A stretch of 64,000 nucleotides of DNA from Gracilimonas sp017641085 (GTDB taxonomy: Bacteria > Bacteroidota > Rhodothermia > Balneolales > Balneolaceae). The position numbers and the translations under genes were made by a program. The stretch lies in assembly GCF_046115515.1 (NCBI RefSeq), contig NZ_CP175953.1. The stretch is one strand, 5' to 3'. This document shows, piece by piece, positions 27,540 through 36,784 of this stretch (positions are counted from its first letter, which is position 1; every line of letters begins with the position of its first letter). The notes below the pieces were generated by a model, which worked only from the letters and a program-made list of their open reading frames with translations, made no database searches and had not been told where the DNA came from.

Positions 27540-27555
27540 ACCCCTTCGCTTGTTT
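27528..27555. repeat. Family E palindrome at the gene end
   Basis: GCGAAGGGCTGAACCCCTTCGC; its TGA is the stop codon of the gene at 27027. Confidence 0.8.
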
Positions 27556-27584
27556 ACTGGAACACAACCTGCTCTTTACCAACA

Positions 27585-27700
27585 CCCGTCATCCCGTACC
27601 TGCCTACCGGCAAGCAGGCGTAGCGTAGCGGAGATACGGGATTTCCATAATCAACATCAATCCCCAATCAAGGAGATCGCGGGTCTACGCCCGCGATGAC
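27585..27700. repeat. Family A repeat with nested palindrome
   Basis: Half-units 1 and 2 in canonical order. Half-unit 1 carries the insert CCTACCGGCAAGCAGGC, a variant of the one at 25333. Confidence 0.85.
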
Positions 27701-27861
27701 ATAAAATCGAGCTGTCATCCCCCTGCTTATGCCGGTATCTGCTTCTCAAAAAGGATGAGTACGTTAATGCACATCCCAATTCGATTCCTCGATCTCACTT
27801 TTCGATAATCGGCACTCCTTCACAAGGAGACTTACTTACGTGGCCTACTTCTCCTCTTAGC

Positions 27862-28052
27862 ATTTGAACCATGATTTGTGGGATTAATGGATTTCATTGA
27901 TTACTCCTACTCTATCCTGCCAATCCGTTAATCATAAAAATCATGGTTCAAAGTAATGCACTTTCCACATCAACTTCCCTGTAACAACCAATGAATCTTA
28001 CCAAGGCGTCCTTTCCCCTTCACCAAAGAGGAAAGACAGAAAGGGGTCTCTA
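27862..28052. repeat. Composite D+C repeat, copy 3
   Basis: TTGAACCATGATTT to AAATCATGGTTCAA, then a diverged spacer and unit C (28008-28052) with a slightly mispaired hairpin. It is the most diverged of the three copies. Confidence 0.8.
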
Positions 28053-28204
28053 TGTGATGGCAAGGCCGTTGTTAATCAACTCGATTCTGGAAGAATCTTC
28101 ACAAGCTTAACCAACCTCACTGTTTATTGGACCTCGTGATGACCCTTCTCCCGAGCATTCGGGATCAGGATACTCATTCGCGTTGATTGGATCAGTTGCT
28201 ATAT

Positions 28205-28330
28205 GAGGGAGATTGCTTCGTCGTTACCCACCCCAAACCTACATTAAACAACGCGGGCTCCTCGCAAAAGTATCCATCTGCGAGCAATGCAATGAGTGAA
28301 ACGAATACATTGCGTGGCAGTCTCGGGGTA
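28205..28330. repeat. Family B repeats
   Basis: GGGAGATTGCTTCGTCGTT unit near 28207 followed by a CTGCGAGCAATGCAATGAG to TGGCAGTCTCGG unit (28279-28326). A TCCCGAGCATTCGGGA palindrome lies just upstream at 28151-28166. Confidence 0.8.
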
Positions 28331-28370
28331 TTGGCGAATACGTTGTTCAACATACCAATTCGATTCTGTG

Positions 28371-28487
28371 AGATCCCGGTTCTGCACCTCCGCTCCGCTA
28401 CGGCTTGCCCGGGATGACTGACTTTTTATAGAATGAGTCATCGCGGGTCCAGACCCGCGATCTCCTTGGTACGGGCAACGTACTTCC
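28371..28487. repeat. Family A repeat with half-units in reversed arrangement
   Basis: Half-unit 1 is inverted (GAGATCCCGG to CCGGGATGAC) and is followed by inverted half-unit 2 (GTCATCGCGGG to CCCGCGATCTCC). The GTCATC ends therefore face each other, instead of the GGAGAT ends as in all canonical copies. The rest of the 1.1-kb gap up to 28632 has no gene. Confidence 0.85.
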
Positions 28488-28632
28488 CAACGGGTTGTAA
28501 AATAGGCATCCTGATCCCTGGCAACACGGTCTCCTCGCTATAACAGGTTTTTAATTGGAGTAGAAAAGGATTTTAACGCCTATTTAAAGCTTAGAACTAC
28601 TAACACCTTGTCCCTAAAACCTAACACCTACT

Positions 28633-29964
28633 CTAAGCTTTAAAAATATGTTTCTCGTCCTTAGGCGTCACTCCCTTCATAGCATTCCGGGTATCAATGA
28701 TACAATCATTCCATTCGGCAAGCTCGGAGTAATCAATAGTTGAGTGATTGGTGGAAATGATCACAGCGTCAAACTCAGAAACTATTTCCTTGTTCCATTC
28801 GATAGATTTATTGCCCGTCCATTCTGCATGTTCACGTGTGGGTAGTACTTCAGGAATAAACGGATCATAATAAGATACTTCAGCCCCTACTTTCTTAAGC
28901 AGATCGAAAATCTTGAAAGTAGGAGATTCCCGCATGTCATCTACATCCGGTTTGTAGGCCAGACCAATGACCAGCACCTTACTTCCATTCATCGCTTTTT
29001 TATGAGCATTCAACGCCAACATGGTGCGGTCGATTACATACTGGGGCATAGTTGTATTGACCTCACCGGCCAGTTCAATAAAGCGGGTATGTTTTTCAAA
29101 CTCACGTGCCTTCCAGGTCAGGTAAAAAGGATCGATTGGAATACAATGACCGCCCAGCCCAGGACCCGGGGTAAACTTCATAAAGCCAAATGGTTTGGTG
29201 TCTGCAGCGTCCAGCACTTCATGAACATCAATACCCATAGACTCATACACTACCTTCAGTTCATTCACCAGGGCTATGTTTATAGATCGGAAAATGTTTT
29301 CAGTTAACTTTACGGCTTCCGCAGTCTTGCAATCTGTAACCGGAACGGTTTGAACAATAGCCGTGTCGTACATGGCTGTAGCTAACTTCAGGGCATCCTC
29401 TCCATGTCCTCCTACTACTTTCGGAATCTTAGCCGTATTAAAATTTGGGTTGCCCGGATCTTCGCGTTCAGGACTATAAGCCACATAAAAATCTTCTCCC
29501 GCTTTAAGTCCAGAGTTCTTTTCCAGAATTGGAATCATCAATTCCTCGGTAGTCCCTGGCCAGGTAGTTGATTCCAGAATCACCAGCTGTCCCTTTCTTA
29601 AATATTTTGATACAGTTTCTGTAGTCTGCTCCACATAACTCATATCCGGCTCCCGATGATGATCCAGTGGAGTTGGAACACAGAGTAAAATGGCATCTGC
29701 TTCATCCAGGCGGGAGAAATCGGTGGTAGCCTCACAACGGTCAGATTTGGACAATACCTCCATCATTTCTGTACCAAGGTGCTTGATATAAGGCACACCA
29801 TTATGCAGGTTCTCTACCTTTTTCTGGTCTATATCATAACCAATTACGGGCACTCCCTCTTGGTGAAAAGTCCACATGAGTGGAAGTCCCACATATCCAA
29901 GTCCCACAATCCCGATTTTATATTCTTTGTCTTCTATTTTTTGAAGAAGATTCTTGATGCTCAT
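28633..29964 (-). CDS. wbpA: WbpA-like UDP-N-acetylglucosamine 6-dehydrogenase
   Basis: 443 residues. The N-terminal site is KIGIVGLGYVGLPL; the subgroup marks PTPLDHHREPD and YSPEREDPGN are those of WbpA-type UDP-GlcNAc dehydrogenases, and the catalytic Cys is in GPGLGGHCIPIDP near residue 262. The product UDP-GlcNAcA feeds the WbpB/WbpE pair at 19967-22231. It is the last gene of the long minus-strand block but is separated from it by 461 bases of repeats, so it may have its own promoter. Confidence 0.92.
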   Translation of the reverse strand: MSIKNLLQKIEDKEYKIGIVGLGYVGLPLMWTFHQEGVPVIGYDIDQKKVENLHNGVPYIKHLGTEMMEVLSKSDRCEATTDFSRLDEADAILLCVPTPLDHHREPDMSYVEQTTETVSKYLRKGQLVILESTTWPGTTEELMIPILEKNSGLKAGEDFYVAYSPEREDPGNPNFNTAKIPKVVGGHGEDALKLATAMYDTAIVQTVPVTDCKTAEAVKLTENIFRSINIALVNELKVVYESMGIDVHEVLDAADTKPFGFMKFTPGPGLGGHCIPIDPFYLTWKAREFEKHTRFIELAGEVNTTMPQYVIDRTMLALNAHKKAMNGSKVLVIGLAYKPDVDDMRESPTFKIFDLLKKVGAEVSYYDPFIPEVLPTREHAEWTGNKSIEWNKEIVSEFDAVIISTNHSTIDYSELAEWNDCIIDTRNAMKGVTPKDEKHIFKA

Positions 29965-30425
29965 TTATTTGTACTCTTTTTATGGTATAATTTTAGGGCT
30001 TGAAGGTAAGGAGAATTTAATTCTTTAAGAAGCTGAATTAGTGAAGTTTATTTTACCTTACCCTCTTTCGCGAAGGGCTGAACCCCTTCGCTTGTGTACT
30101 GGAAGATTTCCTATCCTTATAAAAAATTGTTCTGGTAGCACACCATAAGATTCTACACAAGCTTATAGAAGATTCATTGCATTATTAACTCCGTTTTGTC
30201 GACCACTTAGGATTAGTATGACCTGGTAGTGTTGACAGATAAGTTACCATGGGATAGAGATTGCTTAGTCGTTAACCATCTCAATGCTGCATTTGGCTTT
30301 GCGAGCTCCTCACATAGACGGGAAATGGTAAGTCGCGAGGCAGCCAACCCTAATTCTACACTTACTTACATTTTCGACGCAGCATTCTCTTTTACGTGAT
30401 CTAATACATGTTTTACGACAAATTC
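29965..30425. repeat. Repeat-bearing gap: family E palindrome and degenerate family B
   Basis: A family E hairpin lies at 30069-30099. A decayed B-type sequence (GAGATTGCTTAGTCGTT near 30265, then GCGAGCTCCTCACA) follows. I see no gene in the 461 bases. Confidence 0.65.
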
Positions 30426-31640
30426 TTATGTAGACGAATATTCTCGCTTATCACGGCTGAGGTTAGAATCTGCTGAGGCACTTTTTTCATTCGTATTAGA
30501 GATGTCTTGTGTTTCTTTTCGCAGTTCCTGAAGGGTTCTTCGGGAAGTAAGTTGCCCCTCAATATCAAATCCTACTCTTTTAAGGATCTTACGCTTGAAG
30601 CCGTTAGTTGGGAGAAACAGGAACATCGAGAACAGAGTGGTAACAAGTACCAGATTAATATTCAATTGTTTTACGCTAATAGCTATAAGCGTAATAAAAA
30701 TGCTGCATCCATATAATAAAATTGACGTGCTTTTATGGCCAAAGCCAGCTGATAATATAGAATGATGAACATGATCTCTTCCTGGATTGAAAGGCGATTT
30801 TCCCTTTCTAATACGTTTATAGAAAACGGTAAAGGTGTCAAAAAGTGGAAGAGCTAAAATAGCAACCGGTAATATGGGAGATGTAGCACCAAATACATCG
30901 GTATAAGCTGGAACATCATTCAAACCTACAAAATTGATAGCCAAAACAGCCAATAAAAAGCCAACGACCAGCGAACCGGTATCTCCCATAAAAATTTCGG
31001 CCGGATTGAAATTGTATTTCAGGTATGCTGAAAGTGAAACAAGTAAAGTAAATGATAAGGTAGCTAAGGCAAGTTCTCCGGCAACAAAGAATCCTAACCC
31101 GAAAAAGAAAGAAGCTACAATACCAATCCCGGCAGCCAAACCATCAATTCCATCAATGAGGTTATAGGAGTTCACCACTACAATCATGGTAAAGGTCGTC
31201 AATGCTATACTGGCCCAATAGGGTATTTCATGGATACCAAAAACCCCATAAAAGTTATCAATATACATTCCGCAGCCAAATATAAGCAGTCCGGCTACCA
31301 CCAGCTCCATAACAAGTTTGGTCTTAGCAGATAGATCGACAATATCATCTTTAAGCCCTGTAAAGAATAGTAATATCATGGCCGCAGAGAAATAAGGATA
31401 ACCCTGCATTTGCTCTGCAAAGCCACTGATGGAAAAGCCTACAAAAAATGCTAAGAAAATAGCTACTCCACCTAAAGTAGGTACATACCGGTCATGTAAC
31501 TTTCGGTCATTATCCGGTTTATCGTAAAAATCACTGTGGTAGGCAACTCTTCTCAAAATGGGGACTGAAAAATAAGCTATCCCAAAAGCAACGATTGCAC
31601 CCGTCAGGACCTGTATTAATTGTACATTCATATTGGTCAA
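30426..31640 (-). CDS. WecA/MraY-family undecaprenyl-phosphate sugar-1-phosphate transferase
   Basis: 404 residues with about eleven membrane helices. Family motifs are all visible: LHDRYVPTLGGVAIF near the N-terminus, NLIDGIDGLAAG, MGDTGSLVVGF and the catalytic HVHHSIL loop. It starts repeat-unit assembly by linking a HexNAc-1-phosphate to undecaprenyl phosphate. A charged cytoplasmic tail of about 40 residues follows the last helix. The wecB gene lies 92 bases upstream on the same strand. Confidence 0.92.
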   Translation of the reverse strand: MTNMNVQLIQVLTGAIVAFGIAYFSVPILRRVAYHSDFYDKPDNDRKLHDRYVPTLGGVAIFLAFFVGFSISGFAEQMQGYPYFSAAMILLFFTGLKDDIVDLSAKTKLVMELVVAGLLIFGCGMYIDNFYGVFGIHEIPYWASIALTTFTMIVVVNSYNLIDGIDGLAAGIGIVASFFFGLGFFVAGELALATLSFTLLVSLSAYLKYNFNPAEIFMGDTGSLVVGFLLAVLAINFVGLNDVPAYTDVFGATSPILPVAILALPLFDTFTVFYKRIRKGKSPFNPGRDHVHHSILSAGFGHKSTSILLYGCSIFITLIAISVKQLNINLVLVTTLFSMFLFLPTNGFKRKILKRVGFDIEGQLTSRRTLQELRKETQDISNTNEKSASADSNLSRDKREYSST

Positions 31641-31732
31641 TTATTAAAACCCTATGCATATGATATCTCAAGGCATCAAATATAAGATATTTCTCAATAA
31701 AACGTAATGAACATATTTTAATCCAATCAATA

Positions 31733-32830
31733 TTATGACTTACTTAAAATACTAAGAATAACCTGAATGATCCTTTCAGATGTTTTTCCATCCCATAATT
31801 TTGGAATTTTCCCTTTCTTCCATTCACCTTTAAAGAGTTTTTCCAGAGCGGGTTTTATCGCTTCAGGGTTAACCCCTAGCAATTCGTTAGTTCCAATTTC
31901 CACAGTTTCCGGACGCTCAGTAGAATTTCTTAAAGTCATACAAGGGATACCCATGACGGTGGTTTCTTCGGTGATGCCGCCGGAGTCAGTAATCACAGCC
32001 TTGGAGCGTTCCACTAGGTAGTTAAACTCCAAATAGCCCAATGGCTCTATCATATGTAGACGCTCGTGAGAAATACCAAGATTCTTTAAAATTTTGGCTG
32101 TTCTTGGATGAACCGGAAATACCAACGGTAGATCTTGGGTGTTCTGAATAATCTCATCCATCAGAGATTTCAAGATTTCTTCTTCATCTACATTCGATGG
32201 ACGGTGTAAGGTCATTACGATGTAATTGCCTTCTTCCAACCCAACCTTATCCCAAACAGGAGGTTTTTGAAATCTTGGACGGTGTTTCAGCAACGTATCG
32301 ATCATGGTATTGCCAACAAAGAAAATACGTTCATCCTCTACCCCGCTTTTTTTCAGGTTCGCATTTGCCACATCAGAAGTCGTAAAAAAGTAGTTGGTCA
32401 CGGCATCGGTAGCAAGACGGTTAATTTCTTCAGGCATCTTCCAGTCACCAGAACGAATTCCGCCCTCCACATGAGCTACAGGAATATGCATTTTTTGGGC
32501 CGTTATGGCACAAGCCATGGTCGAAGTTACATCTCCAACTACCAGGCATAAATTGGACGGTTTTTCCATCAGCAGTTTTTCATAACCGGTCATGATGGCT
32601 GCGGTTTGTTCAGCCTGGGTTCCACCTCCGGCTCCAAGGTTTTCATCAGGAACAGGAATGCCGAGTTGTTCAAAGAAAGAGCCACTCATATTCTTGTCAT
32701 AATGTTGTCCCGTATGTACCAGTCTGAAATCAATATCTGTACCCTTATCTTGCTCTTTCTTGATAGCATCAATGATGGGCGCAATTTTCATAAAATTGGG
32801 TCTTGCTCCTGCAATAAGGTCTATAAACAT
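31733..32830 (-). CDS. wecB: UDP-N-acetylglucosamine 2-epimerase
   Basis: 365 residues of the non-hydrolysing epimerase family (GT-B fold): GARPNFMKIAPI at the start, HTGQHYDKNMS, HVEGGIRSGD, LHRPSNVD and DSGGITEET near residue 285. It makes UDP-ManNAc from UDP-GlcNAc. A WbpI-like role on the diamino-uronic acid is possible because WbpA, WbpB and WbpE homologues are encoded nearby. It follows the WecG/TagA gene by 6 bases. Confidence 0.92.
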   Translation of the reverse strand: MFIDLIAGARPNFMKIAPIIDAIKKEQDKGTDIDFRLVHTGQHYDKNMSGSFFEQLGIPVPDENLGAGGGTQAEQTAAIMTGYEKLLMEKPSNLCLVVGDVTSTMACAITAQKMHIPVAHVEGGIRSGDWKMPEEINRLATDAVTNYFFTTSDVANANLKKSGVEDERIFFVGNTMIDTLLKHRPRFQKPPVWDKVGLEEGNYIVMTLHRPSNVDEEEILKSLMDEIIQNTQDLPLVFPVHPRTAKILKNLGISHERLHMIEPLGYLEFNYLVERSKAVITDSGGITEETTVMGIPCMTLRNSTERPETVEIGTNELLGVNPEAIKPALEKLFKGEWKKGKIPKLWDGKTSERIIQVILSILSKS

Positions 32831-32836
32831 TTTCTA

Positions 32837-33541
32837 TTACAACTTATTTGTGATTAATCTATATATGAATTTAAACAACACCCATTGTCTAAATATTCTT
32901 TTCGGCTGTTTAAATAAACGGTAGGCCCACTCTAAATTTAAGTCAATCCACATTTTTGGAGCTCTAGCTACCTTACCAATATATACATCAAAACTCCCAC
33001 CAAGCCCCATATAAAGAGCCTTGTGGTAGCTCTCTAATTCCTGCATAATGAATTCTTGCCTTGGACTTCCCATAGCAACAAAAACTACATCTGGCTTCTT
33101 TTTTAAGATCTCATCTTTAATTACGAAGAACCCTGTCTCATTAAAATAGCCATTATTGTAACCAACTATTTTTATATGCGGAAATTGATCTTTTAGTTTC
33201 TCTACTGTTGCTTCTATAACTTCTTCCTCTCCACCAATTAAATAAAAGGTCTTATCCACCTGAAAACTATTAATAATATCCAACCAAAATTCTGCACCTG
33301 GAATTTTAACTGATTTTCTTCCTTTTCTACGTAGTGCCCAAACAGCTCCAATACCATCTGGATATCCAAGATTATGATTAACCAATTTCTTTAATTCAAC
33401 ATCCTCACGGATAAGTTTTTCTGCATTAAGGGCTACAAGTATATTTTGCCAGTTCTCATCATTCAAAAAGTCCAATAAAGCTTGACGATTTATGAATGGG
33501 TATAATTTATACCCATTAATTTTCACAGGTTTTGCCATCAA
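32837..33541 (-). CDS. WecG/TagA/CpsF-family glycosyltransferase
   Basis: 234 residues of the GT26 family: NAEKLIREDVELK, GIGAVWALRRKG, FYLIGGEEEV and the signature VVFVAMGSPRQEFIM near residue 160. The family adds ManNAc or ManNAcA to a lipid-linked GlcNAc. Together with wecB and the WecA-like gene this suggests the second step of repeat-unit assembly. It overlaps the preceding GT4 gene by 4 bases. Confidence 0.9.
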   Translation of the reverse strand: MMAKPVKINGYKLYPFINRQALLDFLNDENWQNILVALNAEKLIREDVELKKLVNHNLGYPDGIGAVWALRRKGRKSVKIPGAEFWLDIINSFQVDKTFYLIGGEEEVIEATVEKLKDQFPHIKIVGYNNGYFNETGFFVIKDEILKKKPDVVFVAMGSPRQEFIMQELESYHKALYMGLGGSFDVYIGKVARAPKMWIDLNLEWAYRLFKQPKRIFRQWVLFKFIYRLITNKL

Positions 33542-34611
33542 TTTGAGGTAATTTTTCTTGAATTAATTCTTGCATATATTGACTCTAACTTTTCTTCAAC
33601 ACTCGAGGGTAAGTGAGGTTTTATTATTTCATATGAATGTAAACCTGCCTTATTCCTGAAATCTATATCATGTATAGCAATTTCTATTGCTTCTCTAAGG
33701 CCGTCAGTATCACCTGGCTCTATAAGTAGCCCATTTATCTTATTATCAACCAATTCAGGTATCCCACCCACAAAAGTACTGATCACAAAAACTTGATATG
33801 ACATAGCTTCCAATATAGCTATAGGAAGTCCTTCATTATATGATGGGAGTATGAATACATCTGCTTTAGACAGTAGTTTCTGTTTCTTTTCTCCGGACAC
33901 CCAACCTTCGAATTTCACTAATTCTTGTAATGAATTAGCATTGATAATTCCTTTTACTTTGTCAACTTCCCCGTTACCACCTATATGAAATATCGCTTTC
34001 CCAGATATCTGTTCTCTAAGATCTACTAAAACATCCAGCAAATCATATATACCTTTTCGTTTTCCAAGTTCTCCCAAAAATAAAAAACGACAATATTCAT
34101 CATCTAATGTGTCTCTGCGATGAATTGGTTTCTCTACTATGTTTTCAAGAATTACAATATTTCTATGTTGCAATTCTTTTTCAAAATAATCTTTCCAATG
34201 TTGTGATAAAGCAATAATTAAGTCACATTTATTAACTACTGAATTCACTGAATGGGAATTAGTTTTGTGAAAGTCCTTAAACTCTGCACCATGAACATGT
34301 AGAATTACATACTTACTAAATGCCTTACTTAGATAGATGAATATAGTTTTTCTCCAAAAGCTATTATAAGATGCAACATGGATATGGACAATTTCTATAT
34401 CAAAAAAGACTATAAACTTAAAAAATTCCGCTATAGATCTAAATAAGTTGTAGACCTTACCAATTTTAGACGAGTATTTAGTTGTTGATATATGTTGAAA
34501 TGGATCAAATAAATCAGAATAACTATTTACAACCTGGGCTATACCACCTTTTGGATTTTTATAGTCTGGGCTAATCGTAAGTACTTTTTTTGAAATTTCT
34601 TTAGCTATCAT
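33538..34611 (-). CDS. Group 1 glycosyltransferase (GT4)
   Basis: 357 residues with a GT-B fold. The C-terminal nucleotide-sugar site reads FLGELGKRKGIYDLLD, PSYNEGLPIAILEAMSYQ and GGIPELV, with the family E-x7-E arrangement. There is no signal peptide. It is AT-rich like the block that follows, and it overlaps the WecG/TagA gene by 4 bases. Donor and acceptor cannot be predicted. Confidence 0.88.
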   Translation of the reverse strand: MIAKEISKKVLTISPDYKNPKGGIAQVVNSYSDLFDPFQHISTTKYSSKIGKVYNLFRSIAEFFKFIVFFDIEIVHIHVASYNSFWRKTIFIYLSKAFSKYVILHVHGAEFKDFHKTNSHSVNSVVNKCDLIIALSQHWKDYFEKELQHRNIVILENIVEKPIHRRDTLDDEYCRFLFLGELGKRKGIYDLLDVLVDLREQISGKAIFHIGGNGEVDKVKGIINANSLQELVKFEGWVSGEKKQKLLSKADVFILPSYNEGLPIAILEAMSYQVFVISTFVGGIPELVDNKINGLLIEPGDTDGLREAIEIAIHDIDFRNKAGLHSYEIIKPHLPSSVEEKLESIYARINSRKITSN

Positions 34612-34638
34612 TAAGTCTAATAATATTTTTTTATGTTC

Positions 34639-35790
34639 TTATATATAACTCCAAAAGAAACGAAAATTAGTATGATCATTTTTCACTCCATAACTACCTG
34701 CGATAATTGATATAGCCAAATAAAGGAAAACAATTGAAATCACAACCAGGAATCTTTTACTTACTATATAGTTTCTTTGAGGTTTAAAATAATAAAGTAA
34801 ATAGGCTGTTGTGAGTATTGTAAAAATATTGAGATACTCAACTGGTCTTAAGAAGATGTGACTGGCATTCGAAAATAAATTATATAGTAATGCACCAGTA
34901 AACATAAAATTAAAATATATCAGATAATTAGTATTACTGAAGTATTTTTTAATTCTTGGTGCGTACCAAATATTGACAAGAACCAAGGCCATAATTAAAA
35001 TTCTTCTGGGGCCTACCTTCAAAATTTCTTTTTTCTCTATTAATAATTCGAGATTTTGTGAGTACCATTCATATCCAATGATCGAAAGTATTTGTTCTAC
35101 AATACTTGTTGCTGACAACCAATTAGGATTTAGCCCTATATAAAACGAAGTACCTAAGAGAATTATATTTAAGTACCTATAACTGTAAATATCTTTTCTT
35201 GGAAAAAAATAAAATACTATTAATAAAACTGCTGATTTATGAATAGTCGCTGCTGCCATTAGCAATATCAGATAAGGAATAAATTTTCTTTCTTTGATAA
35301 ATTGGACTGCAAAAACAAACATGCAAGCTACAATCATTTGCCTCATCCCATTCATCCAACTCAAGTAGTACCCTCCCCAAATTATAATAAAACCAACATA
35401 TGGCATTAGGTAACGCTCTTTTCTAATTGCATAATAAAAGAAAAAGGCTTGAATAAATGCCCAAAATGCAAAAAAGAATACGAAATGCAAGTTGAGTTTA
35501 GCTAAGATACTAGAGAGGTATTCGAAGCCAAATTCAGTGCCGTATTTATTGAATTCCGCTCCTTCAACTAAATTTTGATATCCCTCTAAATAACTTAAAT
35601 AATCAACACCTACATTCCATCGTATTCCAGATATAACTGAAAATATGATAATCGCAAATACTATATCCCAAGTCCAAAATGTTAAATTTTCACCTTTAGT
35701 TTTATAAATCTTTTGCCTTTTCCAGGATTCTACTCCTAACCGCCATAACGTAAAAGAAAATAAACCATATAAAATAAAACTTTGAATCAT
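34639..35790 (-). CDS. EpsG/Wzy-type O-unit polymerase
   Basis: 383 residues with ten or more hydrophobic segments. The GIRWNVGVDYLSY loop near residue 60 and the central WMNGMRQMIVACMFVFAV helix are marks of the EpsG family of polysaccharide polymerases. It is the only polymerase candidate in the locus, which also encodes Wzx and Wzz, so a Wzx/Wzy-dependent route is implied. It is strongly AT-rich, as Wzy genes often are. Confidence 0.85.
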   Translation of the reverse strand: MIQSFILYGLFSFTLWRLGVESWKRQKIYKTKGENLTFWTWDIVFAIIIFSVISGIRWNVGVDYLSYLEGYQNLVEGAEFNKYGTEFGFEYLSSILAKLNLHFVFFFAFWAFIQAFFFYYAIRKERYLMPYVGFIIIWGGYYLSWMNGMRQMIVACMFVFAVQFIKERKFIPYLILLMAAATIHKSAVLLIVFYFFPRKDIYSYRYLNIILLGTSFYIGLNPNWLSATSIVEQILSIIGYEWYSQNLELLIEKKEILKVGPRRILIMALVLVNIWYAPRIKKYFSNTNYLIYFNFMFTGALLYNLFSNASHIFLRPVEYLNIFTILTTAYLLYYFKPQRNYIVSKRFLVVISIVFLYLAISIIAGSYGVKNDHTNFRFFWSYI

Positions 35791-35796
35791 ATACGC

Positions 35797-36783
35797 TTAT
35801 TTTACTTTTTCATATGAAACCTGTGAATCTTGTGGATAATAAATAAAGAATGAAATTATGAAGGAAAAGTCCCATAAAACCTGATAGAATAGTCTTTCAA
35901 TAAAATATATTGCTTTAACTTTTTGTGTAGATGTATCAATTGTATTCTTAAATACACGTATTGTAGTTATTAGTAAGTAAATGATTAATGTAATTAACCA
36001 AAATTGCGGTAAAACAAGAAAAGAGATTAATACTGCAAAAAGTATTAAACTTGTATATTCAAACCTAAAAGTTCTACTAATTACGATTGGCGTAAAAAAA
36101 TGATTTCTAAATAGTAAGGCAGGAAATTTATAATACCCTTGACTTAGATTTTTCCACATCCTGCCCTCAAATCTATAGTCAATAGTATGGTGCCTCACTA
36201 TTAAGTGTGGCAATCTAATTAGCTCATAATTAGCTTTAGAAAGTCTCACAAAAAATTCGATGTCTTGCCCCCTTCTAAATTTGCAATTCATCCCTCCTAA
36301 TAGATTCCAAACATCTTTTTTTATTAAAAATACACCACCGGTTACATTCAAAAACTCATTTTTTTGCGGCAGGTTATAATTATACGTTCTGCTTTCAATG
36401 ACCAACAATTGGTCCTTCAAATTATACATATAATCATCTATATGACCTGTCAAGCAATCATACACTAATTCACCATCATGTAATGCAAGCTTCAAAAATT
36501 CACTATCTATTTCCATATCCCCGTCAACAAAAAAAAGTATATCGCCAGAGGCTAAACTAGCTCCTATATTTCTAGCTATTGCTGAGTTACAATCACCCGT
36601 TAATTCAAAAATTTTTACTTCAGGGAACTCCAAAGCCCTATCTAAACTGTCATCAGAAGATTGAGAATCTATATAAATTATCTCTCCCTCAACAGCTGTG
36701 ATTTTTATTGCCTTAATAATGCTGTTAAAACAGCTCGTTAATTTCCACCCCTCATTTTTTCCTACAACGATAAATGATATCAT
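35797..36783 (-). CDS. Family 2 glycosyltransferase with C-terminal membrane segments
   Basis: 328 residues. An N-terminal GT-A domain has FIVVGKNEGWKL, YIDSQSSDDS and the metal-binding FFVDGDMEID (DxD-like) near residue 90. GGMNCKFRRGQDIEFFVR follows near residue 185. Two hydrophobic segments after residue 235 anchor it to the membrane. It sits 6 bases after the next gene upstream in the operon. Confidence 0.85.
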   Translation of the reverse strand: MISFIVVGKNEGWKLTSCFNSIIKAIKITAVEGEIIYIDSQSSDDSLDRALEFPEVKIFELTGDCNSAIARNIGASLASGDILFFVDGDMEIDSEFLKLALHDGELVYDCLTGHIDDYMYNLKDQLLVIESRTYNYNLPQKNEFLNVTGGVFLIKKDVWNLLGGMNCKFRRGQDIEFFVRLSKANYELIRLPHLIVRHHTIDYRFEGRMWKNLSQGYYKFPALLFRNHFFTPIVISRTFRFEYTSLILFAVLISFLVLPQFWLITLIIYLLITTIRVFKNTIDTSTQKVKAIYFIERLFYQVLWDFSFIISFFIYYPQDSQVSYEKVK

Positions 36784-36784
36784 C

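Noticed and set aside
28187..28417. 76-codon open frame
   Set aside because: Built of family B and A repeats.
25267..30099. Family E palindromes as integron attC sites
   Set aside because: No integrase and no GTTRRRY-type core; a terminator-like or mobile palindrome fits better.
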